A DNA stretch of 10,000 nucleotides from Halisarca cf. caerulea (Eukaryota; Porifera; Demospongiae; Chondrillida; Halisarcidae), in contig CAUJGJ010000448.1 of the NCBI GenBank assembly GCA_963170055.1, positions 74,201 to 84,200 of the forward strand, written 5' to 3'. This document shows, one piece after another, positions 7,116 through 10,000 of the stretch. Below the pieces are notes generated by a model. That model had not been told where the DNA came from. It was given only the letters and a program-made list of their open reading frames with translations, and did no database searches. The stretch's first letter is position 1. Each line of letters starts with the position of its first letter. The translations under genes were made by a program, and so were the position numbers.

Positions 7116-7524
7116 AGTACTTATTGACAAATTGAACAAAGTTGGGGACAAAGCTGAAAGGGTGTTTCGTTCTGTCAGCCACCTGGGCTCAGGAACACAT
7201 GGCACAGTGCATTGCACTTGTCTGTGCTGGAAAGTAAGCTTCATCCTCTCTTGGATGCATTTGATGCATAGGCAGAATAATTTATGTGTTGGAAACGAAA
7301 GCAGAATCATGCAGTTGCAAAAATGTAAATTTTTATTTGTAAAGTATGGCAGAAAATGGCAAAAAAACAATAGTGATATAAATCTTAATGATACAAAAGA
7401 TATATATAGAGAGAAAATCATGAGTAATTTGTAGTTACATCATAAAATAGCCTTATATATAACCCAACCTACCCTCTGAAGAGGCAAAGGGTATGTCACT
7501 GGTATTACACACTCCTTTTGATCT
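7113..7524. other. Spacer between CA array and retroelement relic
   Basis: It contains the second 43-bp repeat (7221-7263) and a small inverted repeat, TACCCT/AGGGTA, at about 7469-7492, just beyond the 3' end of the retroelement coding region. The plus-strand frame 7132-7434 has no recognisable content. Confidence 0.4.
7221..7263. repeat. 43-bp direct repeat, copy 2 (right of CA array)
   Basis: This copy has the same ends as 6740-6782 and differs by six substitutions. The copies start 481 bp apart, with the whole CA array between them. Confidence 0.8.
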
Positions 7525-8386
7525 TCAGCACCTGATAGCCATTATTGTGGATCCGATCAAAGCAAATGACATTCTGGATCGGAGACAAACCATCACTCGG
7601 GAGTATAGTAGTTTCCTCTTCTCAGTGATGGCATTAGTGTATCTCTTGGATAAAGATGGTACGTACATTCATTGCCATGCCTCCTGTGGTCGACAGCTAG
7701 GACTCGGGGGGTATGTGAACACTCCTTGTTCAACTTTCCTCACTCTTACACAATATATTTTCTCACTTTTTCATTCCCTCGTGTATTCTATACAAAGAAT
7801 CCTAGTTTCTGTTGCAGTAGGTTGGGGTTGGGAAAGCCCTTATGTCAAAGAAGGCCTCTTGTCCTATGCTCTGGGTGCTCATCTTTCCTGTTTACTGTGT
7901 GAGATTGTAAGTGCTCCCCATCTAAGGGTTGCAGCCTGGGCTTTACTAAAACATTGTAGCACATCTTCTTCAAGAGTTATGCCAATAAGTCATGGATTTC
8001 GCTGTGGCGTAGGGTGCCCAGGTAGATCATATCCTTGTGGCACGATATTGCATAGTCCACTAAAAATGGAAAATCACAAGCACATGTTGAACTAACATTC
8101 TGTATGGTGCAGCCATACCGCAAACTGAGGGCATCTCTGCATGCACCTTTACTGAGGCTAAAACCATGCACCTCAATAGGGATAGTAAACATCCATGCAT
8201 ATGAAGCACCTTTTTCATATGCACAATAAAAGAACCTACGTTCGGCAGGTTGTAGCTGATCGCAGACTTTCTTTGCCTCATCCACTCGCCTTTTAGAGCT
8301 ACCTTTTCTTACTGCTGCCTTGGCAGGATATTTTGCATTGGGGTTGGCAGTGAAGGTGCTTTCTTGTGCAAAAATGGAACTAACCA

Positions 8387-8402
8387 GGGGGGGGGGGGGG
8401 GG
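8387..8402 (+). repeat. Homopolymer run of 16 G
   Basis: Sixteen consecutive G on the plus strand (C on the coding strand of the retroelement relic). It marks the edge of the segment that breaks the homology. Its length may be uncertain, as homopolymers are error-prone in sequencing and assembly. Confidence 0.95.
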
Positions 8403-8595
8403 CTACCCCTGTGACTAGCTATTTCAGCTGATCAAGTAAGCAGTTTTCATTGGTCCTCAGTATACAGCTAACCCTCAGCTATTCAGTTTGGTCCTGGCTG
8501 TACAGGGGACGTCACCCAGTGCTCTAATAAAGGGTGGTATTCCCTGAAAAGGCCCTATAGCACATTGGCGAAGGATCATGTACGGATTTGATCTG
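8403..8595. other. Segment interrupting the retroelement relic, possible insertion
   Basis: On the minus strand the protein is recognisable up to EASKKVSAPAIDY (8600-8660) and again from about 8385 downwards. Between them I find only stops and no convincing family residues in any frame. A short inverted repeat, CCCCTGT (about 8406-8412) with ACAGGGG (about 8500-8506), lies inside, and the 16-G run is at one edge. It could be a small insertion or simply a poorly conserved, decayed linker. Confidence 0.35.
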
Positions 8596-9370
8596 CTATG
8601 AGCAACCTTTCTCTGTAATCAATGGCCGGGGCTGATACTTTTTTTGATGCCTCATACCCAAAAGGACATTCGGCTGTTGAGTTCACAAGACCCATTCCTA
8701 TATACCAATTTTGTTGGGAGGGCCAGTAGTGATTTCTCCACTTCTGAACATGCAAGGTGATCGTATGGTCAGTGCCGGGATGAACTTATGACCAATGGAT
8801 GACATCTTCCAGAGGCTGGGATGTTTCTGGACAGATATGTCCATTGAATGTTCTTGGTTCTGTTCACAAAAGCTGCATACTTAGCTTGGGGCTAGCTAAC
8901 AACAATGGTGGCTAAATTCTTGACATCTTCAATCAATTCAGCCGCTTTCCTATGTACATACTCTTCTGCAAAGACCCTTGATCCTATTGCTGCACCCAGC
9001 CACTGATTTGGCTGTCTGTTCATGTTGATCCTTCCAACTAGTATGGTCTTGGTTGCATTCGGAAAGTAGCCAAAGGGGGGACCCAAAATTGACAGTGCAT
9101 CCCAAGCACCACTATTCTAGCCTTTCATAGGATTCAGCTGCAGTGGCATCATCTGCAAACCACACTTGCATGATGTACCATTTGGCGGGGAGCAAGAGCA
9201 ATAGCAAACTTTCCCATATCCATGCAATGGATCCCGCTGATCTGTTCCCTCCTTTGGCAACAGAAACTCACCACCACCAGATACCAACAATTGTCAATTT
9301 TTTAAGTGAAAGACTCAGGACAATTTTGGACACATCGCCAATCAGATATTATTTTCATACTCACTAATGT

Positions 9371-10000
9371 CCATATTAAAGATTGATTTCATTCAATAAT
9401 GTCTGTCACTATTTTATCATTTTTTCTCATCTATGTCATTTCACCGTAATATATATTTTGAACTCTTCATTTGTTAAATCTTTGTACTCCCCCATTGTTT
9501 CCTTTTGCTTTTAGTCCTTTTTTTTCTGGGTGCCACTGGTTGGTGAGTTTCTTCACATGCATTAAAATTAATTTTGCACTTGTCCCATGAACAAAGAGAT
9601 TCGGTAGTTGCAATTGATGCTAGTCAGTAGACACTTCGTAATACTGCTGTTGGTGGGTTGGCACCTAGAACCAGTGGACAGCTAAGTACCCACAAACACC
9701 AGTGACACCTTCTGTACATTATAATTACTTGAAGTGTAGTAATTTTAAAACAGGATTATAGGAAAGGAATGGGGGCAAAATCAAGCTATCTGTACTTCCA
9801 TCAAGGCCATGCACTCTAACCACTATCACATTTCTTGCATGAAGAGCTGCAGATACATACCAAACACATAGAAGCCATCTTTCGAATTTCACAACTTCAA
9901 GGACATGAGCACCCCATAGATCTACTGCTACTGTACTTTCATTGTTGTCAGAGTACTACCAGTGACTTCCATGTGGGGAATGTATGCAGTTATACACATA
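9371..10000. other. No supported gene; one open stretch on the minus strand
   Basis: Upstream of the RT core (higher coordinates) I could not follow the retroelement further. On the minus strand 9728-9955 is open for 76 codons without an ATG and includes peptides such as STVAVDLWGAHVLEVVKFER. It matches nothing I know and may be a remnant of the same element's N-terminal region or chance. A 9-bp inverted pair, CCACTGGTT (9533-9541) and AACCAGTGG (9669-9677), is within chance expectation. Confidence 0.3.

Larger units (their letters stand above)
7525..9370 (-). pseudogene. Decayed retroelement polymerase (reverse transcriptase plus C-terminal Cys/His and nuclease-like region)
   Basis: Read on the minus strand from 9370 to 7525, pieces of one protein follow in the right order but in shifting frames with stops. 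First come RT-core pieces: MCPKLS (9319-9336), SGGGEFLLPKEGTDQRDPLH (ending at 9222) and the catalytic VWFADD box (FADD 9148-9159). Next are LGPPFGYFPNATKT (about 9045-9089), LGAAIGSR (about 8976-8999), and KYAAFV then WTYLSR after a stop near 8892-8894. HKFIPALT and GLVNS follow. Then EKGASYAW and HGFSLSKGACRDALSLRYG (8285-8105), CAC-x7-Y-x3-C (8040-8084), RHSEIHD (7989-8009), LQPLDGE, EAFFDIR (7838-7855), and a C-terminus near SFALIGSTIMAIRC with TGA at 7525-7527. I recognise this order from RT proteins abundant in marine invertebrate genomes. The Cys/His motif followed by a D-x-R strand recalls the restriction-like endonuclease of R2/R4-type non-LTR elements, which is an inference. The G of the family's QGDPL is R here, and the expected His of the Cys/His motif is Tyr. 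The copy is dead. Confidence 0.85.

Noticed and set aside
6026..7127. Long open frames of Cys-Val and Thr-His repeats on both strands
   Set aside because: They are translations of the GT/CA microsatellites, which lack stops in several frames; they share no non-repetitive domain and appear on both strands at once.
7493..8095. 200-codon open frame on the plus strand
   Set aside because: It lies antisense to the retroelement relic, whose family motifs are clear on the minus strand; the plus-strand translation resembles nothing.
9533..9677. 9-bp inverted pair CCACTGGTT/AACCAGTGG as an element boundary
   Set aside because: Nine-base inverted pairs are expected by chance many times in 10 kb, and no other boundary signs are present.

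Overview
The window looks like AT-rich, gene-poor, repeat-laden nuclear DNA of an invertebrate animal, probably marine (a sponge or cnidarian would fit). The evidence is long non-coding stretches, large GT/CA microsatellites, a decayed retroelement reverse transcriptase of a type I associate with marine invertebrates, a hammerhead-ribozyme-like repeat, a short inverted-repeat DNA transposon and a perfect NRF1-type promoter palindrome. Nothing in it looks prokaryotic: there are no operons, no Shine-Dalgarno-led genes and no dense coding. The taxon is inferred, not read from a marker gene.

Layout. 1-850 (+) holds a broken coding region that enters from the left edge; I do not recognise the protein. 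851-2400 is mostly AT-rich non-coding DNA, with one possible membrane-segment exon on the minus strand (1760-1908). 2456-2580 is a cluster of small perfect hairpins. 2990-3075 resembles a metazoan promoter (12-bp tandem duplication, NRF1 palindrome, E-box). 3585-3736 is a 152-bp near-perfect palindrome whose arms carry a hammerhead-ribozyme-like core. 4021-4519 is a MITE-like element with about 29-bp terminal inverted repeats. 4520-5700 is AT-rich with no convincing gene. 5720-5765 is a possible first coding exon with a strong Kozak context and a GTAAGT donor.

6043-7263 is a satellite complex: a GT array and a CA array in inverted orientation, sharing the same TTCAG/CTGAA interruptions, with a 13-bp inverted repeat bracketing the GT array and 43-bp direct repeats bracketing the CA array. 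7525-9370 (-) is a multiply frameshifted and stopped retroelement polymerase: RT motifs including an FADD box, then a Cys/His motif and a nuclease-like segment, and finally the family C-terminus. A segment with a 16-G run appears to interrupt it. 9371-10000 holds no gene I can support.

No intact multi-gene system is visible. The strongest points are the palindromic hammerhead-like repeat, the inverted composite satellite, the motif-array MITE and the retroelement fossil.
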